A program made the position numbers and the translations under genes. The notes under the pieces are model-generated. The model made no database searches, was not told where the DNA came from, and was given only the letters and a program-made list of their open reading frames with translations. From Aurelia coerulea (lineage: Eukaryota; Cnidaria; Scyphozoa; Semaeostomeae; Ulmaridae), in contig CM076951.1 in assembly GCA_039566865.1 (NCBI GenBank), positions 12,409,484 to 12,473,483 of the forward strand: a stretch of DNA of 64,000 nucleotides, read 5' to 3'. Positions 55,746 through 64,000 of the stretch are shown one piece after another. How positions within the stretch are numbered: position 1 is the first letter of the stretch; each line of letters begins with the position of its first letter.

Positions 55746-55914
55746 TAGAAAGCCAACAATGCATCATTTCATATCCTCTCCAGAAACACTATTAGAGATC
55801 CCCGGTCCCTCCGCATAACTGTCTGGCTGTTTCCGCATTTGAAATGATCAGAATGGTGCCGTTCAATCGAAAGATTGCAATGTTCAAAGCCTCCAAGAGC
55901 TTAAGGAACGCCTT

Positions 55915-56260
55915 TCAAGCAAAATGAGAGAACTTTGAAGGGCTGAGACAAAAAAAAAACCTTACCTTTGCTCTTAACATTGCATCCATGTACTGGTCAA
56001 GGTTGTTGCCTTTGAAGATAGTTGAATAAATTGTGAGGACCAGAGGCAGATAATTGTCTAGTAGGTTGATCAAAATGAGGACTTGGACATCTTTAGAATC
56101 ACTGAAGAACTGCAAAGGAGAGTCTCTCACCAAGGTCCAATTACCATATGCCAATTGACTCACCAATGAAATTCTCCAAGGCTGAGGATGATCTGCAAGG
56201 ATTTTTTTGTCCCCAAACATTACTTTGTAGAACATCTCGAGGAAGGGAATGAAGATGTGG
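55915..56260 (-). pseudogene. Fragment of an uncharacterised mobile-element protein
   Basis: The minus-strand frame (PFLEMFYKVMFGDKKIL; QFFSDSKDVQVLILINLLDN) has coding-like composition and helical character. I recall similar Leu-rich segments in uncharacterised cnidarian proteins of mobile-element type, but cannot name a domain. Confidence 0.35.
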
Positions 56261-58252
56261 ACAGGATTTTCTCTGTCATTTAAGTGTTACATGATATTTA
56301 TCGTGCAGCCAATTTTTCCTGATTTCCTTTCTTCTTTTTATCCTTGATCAGCAAAACTACTTTTTTATTCAACTTATAAAGTCTACTATACAAAGCGGCT
56401 TCTTCTGTTGTTGTGTACTCAGGATTTTCAATTTGGAAACTTGCTACCAAGACTGACCTCATCCTACTACTGTTCTTCTTAAAAATATTGTATGCTACTC
56501 TTACTTATAACCATTTCTAATTAATCATTTGTAGACCGGGAACTTTCCATGACAGCCCTATCAAGCTATTAGATTAATAACTAATTAAAATGTACAGCAA
56601 ATATAAACAAAAGCACACGTGCAAACTGTGAAAAAAGGAAAAAGATTAATTAATCAAAACAAATAAGAAGAAAAGCAAATATTGATGAAAACGTTGTTGA
56701 TAAAAAATATGTTGATAAAAACGGAAAGAGGCGAAAAAGAAAGGTTTATTTGATGAATGATAACAACAATAATCATTTTGCATGGAAAAACACTCAGTAT
56801 CAAGGAACAAGGAATTTACTTATCTAATCATAATCAGCTGATTCGAATTCCACCATTACCGCGAAGCGGCGTGAGATTACCCCATCAAAGTTGCAAATGT
56901 CGCTCCATCTGAATAACTATAAAAACATTAAAAACCTATTATTGGAGAGAAAAACGATCAAAGATCTTTGCGAAGTATGGAACATTTTAATTTTCAAACA
57001 ATTTCATAGCAAAAAAGTAGAAAATTACCTGAAAATTGGTGTGAAATCTGTCTTCAGCGTCCCACAATCTTGTTCCAGTATTCAAAAGATTGCCAAAGCC
57101 TCACAGACCTCGTGGCGATATCAGTTTTCCCATGCTCTGTGTGTGTCTGCGCGAAATTCCGCGTTTGTGTCATTACTAGATCGCCGATTTCATGCAGCGC
57201 TTCATGTAGCGCCGACTGGGCCTAAGGAAAATTTGAAGAACGCAAGAACGGAAAGAAAGATCAATGGGAAACTTGAAAGGTTATCAGAAAAGAGGTTTCT
57301 TTACATTCTTTATCATAAATTTACCTCAATTTTGGTGATTCTTTGCCAGAAGTAAGCAAAACGAAATCAGATTATATCGTTAGGCCCGCCCCAAATGAGC
57401 TGTCCAATGAGTTTTGTCACGTGACTGATGATGCTACACTAGTTCGACAAACGGGCCAAGTTAGGCCGAAACCACAACTGAATGGCAAGGAAGGTTTTTT
57501 GTCTGATACTTTGGCTGCTTGCAAATTAACAGGTAAATCCTCCCCAATCTATGGTATTGTCAATTCAAGCAATTTTAGTAGTCGGGTTATCTCCAAAAAG
57601 AGCTTTGCCACAACCCTCACACCATGCACAAAGAATGCCTTTGTATTGGGTTCATTAATTTTTCGGAGTGGAGTCTACTATTTCAATTTTTGAGGCAGGA
57701 AAGTGCATAATCATACAAATCTATACATTTTCTGAATCGCCATTAAATTTCCTATTCATTCATTCCCATTTCAATAAAGTAGGCCAGCTCAATAAATATT
57801 TATGAGCAAAAGTGTATCCAAAATATAGCAGAAATTTGAATTGCAAGCAAATTTCATCAAAATTGCAAAATCACAGCATCACATTAAAATTGATTGATCC
57901 TACCTCTAAGTTACTCATTGTCAATTAATTATACATTTTCTGAATTGCCATTACATTTTCTATTCATTGATGTCCATTTTAATTTCGGTTAGTTCTAGCA
58001 AAGCTGGTTTATCTATTATCTACATAACTAACTGTGAAATGATTGCAAAGAAAATGAGGATCAGCTTCAATTCCTCATTCAAAGGGGATAAAAAAAAATA
58101 TACGTAGGAGTAACGTTTCTCTGCCAAGGAAGGTCAAAGTGTTTCTGTTTGCAACTTCAAATTCTAACCGCTGTATCAAAAATTAGATACAGCGACTACC
58201 TTCACTAAAACTAACTTAAAATGGAAGTCCTAAGCCCAAAGTCTAATCAGCC

Positions 58253-58255
<3 letters not shown>
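56261..58255. other. No firmly supported gene
   Basis: ORFs at 56891-57355 and 57343-57693 are open but without family features. 57060-57260 is locally less AT-rich. No repeats were noted besides simple A/T runs. Confidence 0.4.
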
Positions 58256-58288
<33 letters not shown>

Positions 58289-58601
58289 TCATCATCAAAA
58301 CAATTAAAACACAAAAGATTACTTGTCACTGTGCCATCCAAAGCAGGAAAGGACACAAGGTCATCTAGTCCCTACTTTGGATGACACTTACAATTATAAT
58401 ACTTTAACAACAAAAGGAACAATATAAGGTAGCTTGGTACCAAATTCCAAATGATGGAGAAAAACTTAAGATTTTCAAAATTTGGGATCCAATGTGGATA
58501 AAAATATATACATTTCATTTGACTATTTGGTACCAAGTTACCCTGATAAATCTAACAAAGGTAGGGGGAGGGGTGCTGCTGTTTGCGTTCTACGTTTTGA
58601 A
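58256..58601 (-). mobile_element. LINE 3' UTR and poly(A) tail
   Basis: A 30-nt T run at 58256-58285 is the poly(A) tail of the minus-strand LINE. The 316 bp between it and the ORF2 stop is its 3' UTR. It includes TTTGGTACCAA-type inverted motifs near 58436 and 58530. A long uninterrupted tail suggests recent insertion. Confidence 0.85.
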
Positions 58602-61600
58602 TTAAAAACGCTCTGTTGCTTCAATGAAAGAAATTGTCGCTTCTATGATGATTCTGTTTTCAACTATGTTTAAATCCTGGTTCCCAAACAGAAGCAAATT
58701 GCAGAGTGTATTTGAATCCAGATCATTTATGTCTATACCAGAGGCAGTGAGCTGGCGAAAGAGATCTCTGCGCATCAAATCAAACTGGTGGCAGTGCAAG
58801 AGAAAGTGTTTGTTATCCTCGATACCTCTCCCACACACGCAAAGTGGGCTCCTACAATCAAAGTTGTGTCGATATCTGTGCTCATTTAACGCACTGAAGT
58901 TCACATGCAGCTTTGTCAACTTTTTGATACCTTCTATATCAAACACATCATAAACAGGGTTTTTAGGTGGTCTTATGATTGCAAGTAGTTTCCGTTTAAA
59001 CTCAGATATGGATTGTGAATTTTTGATGTCACGGTCTAGCAGATTCCATTCATAAAGAACATTTTGAAAGTATGTATGCGAGAAACGAATGGTTCTTCCG
59101 TTATTCTGGTCGTATACTCGAGGATGTCTTAGGTTGTATGATTCCTCACGTTCAGGTGGTATTTTATCAAATAGGTACCCTGGTGAACCTGTGTTCCGTA
59201 GATTGTAAAAATGACACAAGCGTCTATACCATCTTCTGTGATATAGATCTTCCCAACCTAGTTCATCGTACAGTTTTTGCCTATTTGTACCTCTCCATGC
59301 TCCAGTTACGGCTAATGCAGCATGATACTGGGTTTGTTCGAGTCTTTTTGTGACGCTTAATCTCATATTTGGGTCATACCTATGGTAGATAATGTCACCA
59401 TAGTCGAGATGGGGTCTTACATAAAGCTTGTAAACTTGATCAAGCACATTTCTAGACACGTATTTGGAAATGTACCTTATCATTCCTATCCCTCTCCTCG
59501 CCTTGAGTAAAGCCTCCCTGATATGGCTTTGAAAACTTAACTTAGAGTCAAGGATCATTCCGATGTGCTTGTGCTCTGTTTTTCTATCAATTTCTTCATT
59601 TCCTAGTTTTAAGACATCGTGGAAGGGTACATTCCTTTTAGTGGAGAATATCACTTCTTCTGTTTTTTCCGCATTGAAGTGCATTTTCCATTGCCAGGAC
59701 CATAAACGCAATCTCTCAAGATCCATGTTTAGTTCCTCACTTGATCTATCATTCCGAACAACGGAGAAGAGTGACGTGTCGTCAGCAAAAAGCTTAATAT
59801 CACAATGAACGTTGTCAACAATGTCATTTATGTAAACCAGGAAGAACAAAGGACCTAAGACAGAGCCTTGTGGAACCCCTGCAGATACTGTAGCCCATCG
59901 TGAGCTTTTCCCATTCAGCACAACTCGTTGCTGGCGATTAGTTAGAAAATTTTGGATTAAGGTCAAGAGATCTCCAGATACACCGCTACATTTGAGCTTA
60001 TAAAGTAACCCCTCATGCCAAACTCTATCAAAGGCCTTCGACAAGTCCAGAAAGACTGCTCTTGTTTCTCTGGAAGGAATTTCCTCAAAAGCACAGTAAA
60101 TTTTATGAGTGAGAGATAAAAGTTGGTTGATCGTTGAATCACCAGGTCGAAATCCAGACTGATGTGGTGTTATTAGCCCATGGTCACACAGATGACAATA
60201 AAGTACGTCAAAAATAATTTTTTCGAAGATTTTTCCAAAAATTGGTAATAGAGAGATTGGACGATAATTCTTTTTGCTCTGCCTACTCTCTTTTTTATGA
60301 ACAGGGATAATGTTCGCTTTTTTCCATAGGGAGGGGTAGATTCCTGTTTCAAGGCATTTTTCAAAAATCAAGCACAATGGTTCAACGATTGAAGTATCAC
60401 AGATCTTAATCATTGAAATTGACATGTCATCACATCCATGAGCCTTTGCGGTGTCCAGCGCACGAATTAATTTCGTTACTTTGTCCCTGTCTATGCCAAG
60501 AGTTTGCAGAAGAGCGTTGCACGTTGGTTGAAAGTTCGGAAGAGTGCTGCTGTTCGAGATAGTAGAGCACTGTTGGACAAAATACTCATTTAGGATATCT
60601 GCTTTTGTTTGTAAATTAGTCACGAAGATTCCATTTTCAAGTAACGGAGGGATATTCGAGGTTTTTTTCTTATTTATCAATCTGTTTAGAATCGCCCAGT
60701 AAGCCTTAATGCCTTGGTTAGGATCAGACAACTTACGGCCCATGGTCACAAAGTAGTTCTCTTTAGCCTTGGTGATCAATCTAGAAGTTTCATTTCGGAC
60801 TTCTTTAACTAGATTCCAGTCCTCCAACCTTCGGCCACGCTCTTTGTATTTTCTGAAGATCCTATGCTTGCGTTTTATCGCAGTTTTTAATTCAGAAGTA
60901 ATCCATGGTGGATCCTTGTCATCGACCTTTATTATTCTATTTGGAATATTTGCAGAAAGAATTGCGAATATGGTGCTAGCGAACAATTCTGTCATTTCAT
61001 TCGAACTAAGTCCCACAAATCTTGATTGCCAATCAATTTCACTTATGAGATCCCTAATCATGCGAGTATTGGCCTTAGCATAGTCCCATATCGTCCTTTT
61101 ATATGGGGGTGGATGGGGTATTGAAATGTTCAGCTTACCGTAGACTATTTGGTGTTGACAGTGATCATCAAGGGAAGGGTGGACTCCCGACTCTATAAAT
61201 ATGTTTGGTTGGTCAGTGATGACAAGATCTATACAGGACATGCTTTCACCCCTCATGTTTGTTGGTTCATCGATTAACTGGTATAAGTTGTTTGTTTCGA
61301 GAAGCTCATCCAAAGCAGTTCCCTGTAAAGTTTCAATATCTTCCCCCCACCACTGTGTAGATCGACAGTTGAAGTCACCAGTCATTATGATTGAATAAGG
61401 CCTTTCTCGTTGCAAGTGATCGCACATTATTTGCAGCTTATCCATGAAGACTTTGAATTGTTCATTATTTTGACTAGGACTTCGATAGATTGCTACGAAC
61501 ATAATTTTTTTTCTCAAAATGGTTATTTCAGCAACAACCGTCTCCTGCAGAATTTCGAGATCTTTTCTTCGTTTAATTGGTAGCCCTTCACGAAAATATA

Positions 61601-62363
61601 CACTCACTCCCCCAGTTTTACTATTGCTTGGGTGATCACTACGGTAAATTTCCCTACTAAAACCCTGTATGTAAATGTCCTCGTTGTTGATTGATTTGTC
61701 CAACATAGTCTCAGAGAGCGCCATCACATCAAAATGATGAATGGAATTGTATACCTCAATCAAAGGGATTTTGATGCTTTCTCTAGCACAAATACTATTT
61801 AAATTCCAATGGAAAAACTTCAGACAAGTGTTAATTGGAGGTCCAGGATTAGATTCTATGTCTCCAGCAAGTAACAGAAGTGCCCTCATATGCGCATTTA
61901 CAGCTAAGTATCCAATGAACTTACTTATTAGTAGGGAATACAAAGAATGATGCAAAAACACCAGAACCTTTCTTCGGTAAGCTGAACATTCCACGAAGAG
62001 GTGTGCATTAGTTTTGAGTAGATCAAGAAGAACTGAAATCAGAAAAAAGCCTGTGACGAGGACATGGGACGTTAGTTTGACAAAATTTCTGCTGGGATCC
62101 TGTAATTCAGACTTCTCCGCAGAAGAGATATTGGCCCAAGGGATATCGATGCCATAAGCTGCCAAAAAGGAAATCAGTGAGGTAAAAAGGATGGAACAAG
62201 GTACTGTCAGAACCGAAATGAAGATGAACAGGTACAAATAGGCAAAGGAATAACACACAGCGGATGAAAGTTCAAAAACGGGAACGCGCAAATGAGCATG
62301 AGATTTGAAACTGTACCTGTAACGTACAATTCTTGCACGCCATTCAGTAATTCCTACGGGCAT
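58602..62363 (-). CDS. LINE ORF2: membrane-2A-endonuclease-reverse transcriptase
   Basis: An unbroken 1,253-residue polyprotein. Residues ~38-155 contain three or four hydrophobic segments. A 2A self-separating peptide, LLLLAGDIESNPGP, sits at 162-175. Then come an APE-type endonuclease (FHWNLNSI, SETMLD, TGDFNCRS ~325-332, CIDLVIT, SLDDHCQHQ) and a reverse transcriptase (YRPISLLP, SGFRPGDST, FLDLSKAFDRVWH, GVPQGSVLGPLFF, FADDTS as catalytic motif). The C-terminal C-x-C...H...H knuckle is CVCGRG...HFLLHCH. Everything expected is present, so the copy may be active. Endonuclease and RT would be released from the membrane part during translation. The clade is CR1/L2/Rex-like by recollection. The poly(A) tail is less usual in that group. 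Confidence 0.93.
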   Translation of the reverse strand: MPVGITEWRARIVRYRYSFKSHAHLRVPVFELSSAVCYSFAYLYLFIFISVLTVPCSILFTSLISFLAAYGIDIPWANISSAEKSELQDPSRNFVKLTSHVLVTGFFLISVLLDLLKTNAHLFVECSAYRRKVLVFLHHSLYSLLISKFIGYLAVNAHMRALLLLAGDIESNPGPPINTCLKFFHWNLNSICARESIKIPLIEVYNSIHHFDVMALSETMLDKSINNEDIYIQGFSREIYRSDHPSNSKTGGVSVYFREGLPIKRRKDLEILQETVVAEITILRKKIMFVAIYRSPSQNNEQFKVFMDKLQIMCDHLQRERPYSIIMTGDFNCRSTQWWGEDIETLQGTALDELLETNNLYQLIDEPTNMRGESMSCIDLVITDQPNIFIESGVHPSLDDHCQHQIVYGKLNISIPHPPPYKRTIWDYAKANTRMIRDLISEIDWQSRFVGLSSNEMTELFASTIFAILSANIPNRIIKVDDKDPPWITSELKTAIKRKHRIFRKYKERGRRLEDWNLVKEVRNETSRLITKAKENYFVTMGRKLSDPNQGIKAYWAILNRLINKKKTSNIPPLLENGIFVTNLQTKADILNEYFVQQCSTISNSSTLPNFQPTCNALLQTLGIDRDKVTKLIRALDTAKAHGCDDMSISMIKICDTSIVEPLCLIFEKCLETGIYPSLWKKANIIPVHKKESRQSKKNYRPISLLPIFGKIFEKIIFDVLYCHLCDHGLITPHQSGFRPGDSTINQLLSLTHKIYCAFEEIPSRETRAVFLDLSKAFDRVWHEGLLYKLKCSGVSGDLLTLIQNFLTNRQQRVVLNGKSSRWATVSAGVPQGSVLGPLFFLVYINDIVDNVHCDIKLFADDTSLFSVVRNDRSSEELNMDLERLRLWSWQWKMHFNAEKTEEVIFSTKRNVPFHDVLKLGNEEIDRKTEHKHIGMILDSKLSFQSHIREALLKARRGIGMIRYISKYVSRNVLDQVYKLYVRPHLDYGDIIYHRYDPNMRLSVTKRLEQTQYHAALAVTGAWRGTNRQKLYDELGWEDLYHRRWYRRLCHFYNLRNTGSPGYLFDKIPPEREESYNLRHPRVYDQNNGRTIRFSHTYFQNVLYEWNLLDRDIKNSQSISEFKRKLLAIIRPPKNPVYDVFDIEGIKKLTKLHVNFSALNEHRYRHNFDCRSPLCVCGRGIEDNKHFLLHCHQFDLMRRDLFRQLTASGIDINDLDSNTLCNLLLFGNQDLNIVENRIIIEATISFIEATERF
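61839..61865 (-). other. 2A ribosome-skipping peptide
   Basis: GDIESNPGP fits the D-(V/I)-E-x-N-P-G-P consensus exactly. Separation would fall between Gly 174 and Pro 175. The preceding Leu-rich helix (ALLLLA) is also usual. 2A-like motifs are known in non-LTR retrotransposons of sea urchin and other marine animals. Confidence 0.92.
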
Positions 62364-63304
62364 TTGTTGCAGGAGAGTTCTCTTTGGCCATGCTTTGTTA
62401 GGATGACAATGGAATTGTTTAGTCTGATGAAAAACAGAGGACTTTTAATACCTGTTGAGCAGCAATAATGGGGATGAAGTGAAAAACAAGTTAATTCGAA
62501 AACAATAACACTAAAATCAAACAAGTAGTTAGTTAAAGGACAATACAACAATAACAAAGACATTGTCCCGAGAGGACAACGGTGATAAATATTGGCGCTT
62601 ATGGGATGGGAAATGCGGGGAATGCAGTCTTTTGAATGATTAAACGTATCATTATTTTGAATGCTTTTATTCAATGTTGCTGGGAAAAAAAAGATAACTT
62701 TTATCTAACAAAGTTTCAAAGTGATATAAGATCAGAAACAATGCTAAATGGATACTATTAATAGAGATACAAATACCGTTGTTTTTTTAGCTTTACCAAT
62801 ACTTTGACCCAAAGAGAAAAAACCCAAAAGAGGAAAAATATCCATAGAAAAAGGGGGAAACCTTTCTGCAGCGAGCACGATAATTTTTCACAGTTTCTAT
62901 CAAATTCTTGAAAAGGGGGAAAAACAACAAATCCAAGGAAACTGGAAAATACTCCTAATCTGGAGGATACTTTAATAATTTGCCTTGAGAGGGGAAAAAC
63001 ACGTCCATAAAATGAAACACAGGAGTTCTCCTAAACCATCACAATTGCAGGAAGAAACAATGTTCTTTTATAGGGTCTGCGGGGACAGAAGGGCAATCCG
63101 ACGTGTAACAGGCACTTCATAGGATGATTACCTATTTCACCCCAGACAACCCACCCCCTCACCGCAGACACCACTATATGTGAAAAGCCTATATTTTCTT
63201 TGGAGATGGTTTCGACCACTAATTCAGGGGGAAGCCATATGAAGACAAATACAGAAATGCTAAAATTACAAGAAAACAGAGCGTTTAATAATATCTAAAG
63301 ATAC
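62364..63304. other. LINE inter-ORF region
   Basis: 940 bp between ORF1 and ORF2. It contains only short ORFs, A/G-rich stretches (62810-62940) and no domain. ORF2 may be reached by reinitiation or an internal start, which the sequence does not show. Confidence 0.5.
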
Positions 63305-64000
63305 TCATTTGTCCTCATCCTCAGCAGACTCTGATCCTGTCGGATTCTCAGCCTCAGCATGCTCTGATACCACTGGATTTTCATCATTTTCATCATCATC
63401 CTCTTCTTTCAATAATTTTCTGAGCTCTCCTTCAGAGTCAAAGAAACTGTACTTCTCGCCAATCTTTGCTCGAAGCCTACAGTTAACATCCGCAAAAGCA
63501 TAACTCTCTGCATTGTGAGACTCCAATATCGAATTTGCCAAAATCAGCAGGTCTAGCCTTCTCTTAGTGAGATCAAGGCGAATCTTCACTTTCTTGGCTT
63601 TTTTTCGTGCCCTATACACCGCTGTTCTGTGCCTCCATGTAGTAAAACGCACAATCATTTGCTGCCTGGTTTCCCCTTGTACGGTTTTTTTAGGCCCAAT
63701 ACGATGGGCTCTATCTATGACAGCGTCGGGCACCTTGACATCAATCTCATCAAAAACTTTTTTCACCTTTTCTAGGCACTGCTCAGCCGTTTCATGATCG
63801 CCATTTTTGGGCAAATCTATCCTGTCAATTCGGAGACACAATCTTCTCGAGTACTGTTCCTGACTCTCGTGAGATATCTTTAGTTGTCGCACATGACTTT
63901 CTAACATGGCAACGCGGGCTTCGAGGACGTCGATTTTCTCACCCTGTTCTGTAACTTGTGAATTTAGCAAATCAATTTTATCGCATTGATCTTCAACTCG
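63305..64000 (-). CDS. LINE ORF1 protein, 5' end beyond the window
   Basis: The frame is open from the right window edge to a stop at 63305-63307. A coiled coil (VEDQCDKIDLLNSQVTEQGEKI..., heptads of Leu/Val) leads into an RRM-like region (RRLCLRIDRIDL; KVKKVFDEIDVKV; VIDRAHRIG) and a basic C-terminal domain (RHRTAVYRARKKAKKV...KRRLDLL). A Glu/Asp-rich tail follows. This is the plan of L1-type ORF1 RNA chaperones, which are found with several LINE clades in cnidarians. It is on the same strand as ORF2, 941 bp upstream. The start codon lies outside the window. Confidence 0.85.
   Translation of the reverse strand, partial: RVEDQCDKIDLLNSQVTEQGEKIDVLEARVAMLESHVRQLKISHESQEQYSRRLCLRIDRIDLPKNGDHETAEQCLEKVKKVFDEIDVKVPDAVIDRAHRIGPKKTVQGETRQQMIVRFTTWRHRTAVYRARKKAKKVKIRLDLTKRRLDLLILANSILESHNAESYAFADVNCRLRAKIGEKYSFFDSEGELRKLLKEEDDDENDENPVVSEHAEAENPTGSESAEDEDK

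Overview
This window is AT-rich animal DNA dominated by mobile elements. Spliced genes with GT/AG introns, a 2A-containing LINE, Gypsy and Penelope-like fragments, a Merlin transposase and a DUF6589/RecQ gene pair point to a marine invertebrate, most likely a cnidarian such as an anthozoan. That assignment rests on recalled family distributions, not on a search. I see no tRNA, rRNA or CRISPR array, and no confidently identified ordinary host gene.

Layout. 1-890: 3' end of a LINE. 1,160-1,500: small inverted-repeat element. 2,600-7,410: MITEs, a Gypsy integrase remnant and a Penelope-like remnant interrupted by an 802-bp TA-flanked foldback element. 8,160-10,830: minisatellite, two G-run-bounded elements and a short tandem array. 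12,130-26,000: a repeated locus with microexon-like blocks, split at 13,877/25,106 by an 11.2-kb Merlin DNA transposon. That element carries its transposase and an intact two-exon protein-kinase gene. 27,713-30,619: two palindromic elements side by side. 30,620-34,520: a 200-bp satellite interrupted by a 1.07-kb element with a 10-bp target duplication. 34,530-42,090: a tandem segmental duplication, of which the second copy has lost a palindrome. 40,350-49,992: a 9.6-kb inverted-repeat-bounded element encoding a RecQ-family helicase and a five-exon DUF6589 protein. 52,810-56,260: decayed helicase and nuclease fragments (SF3-like, YqaJ-like, Pif1-like). 58,256-64,000: a nearly complete LINE on the minus strand with ORF1, ORF2 and a 2A peptide; its 5' end lies beyond the window.

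How the parts work together. Two elements look young and organised. In the Merlin element, near-identical inverted termini of about 0.7 kb and a perfect 8-bp target duplication enclose the transposase (+) and a spliced kinase (-), which suggests cargo carriage. In the RecQ/DUF6589 element, two convergent genes begin just inside the same inverted terminal repeat, so both may be driven by one promoter sequence. Helicase and candidate transposase would form one mobilisation unit. The rest is layered insertion history: elements inside LINEs, inside satellites, inside introns and inside each other.
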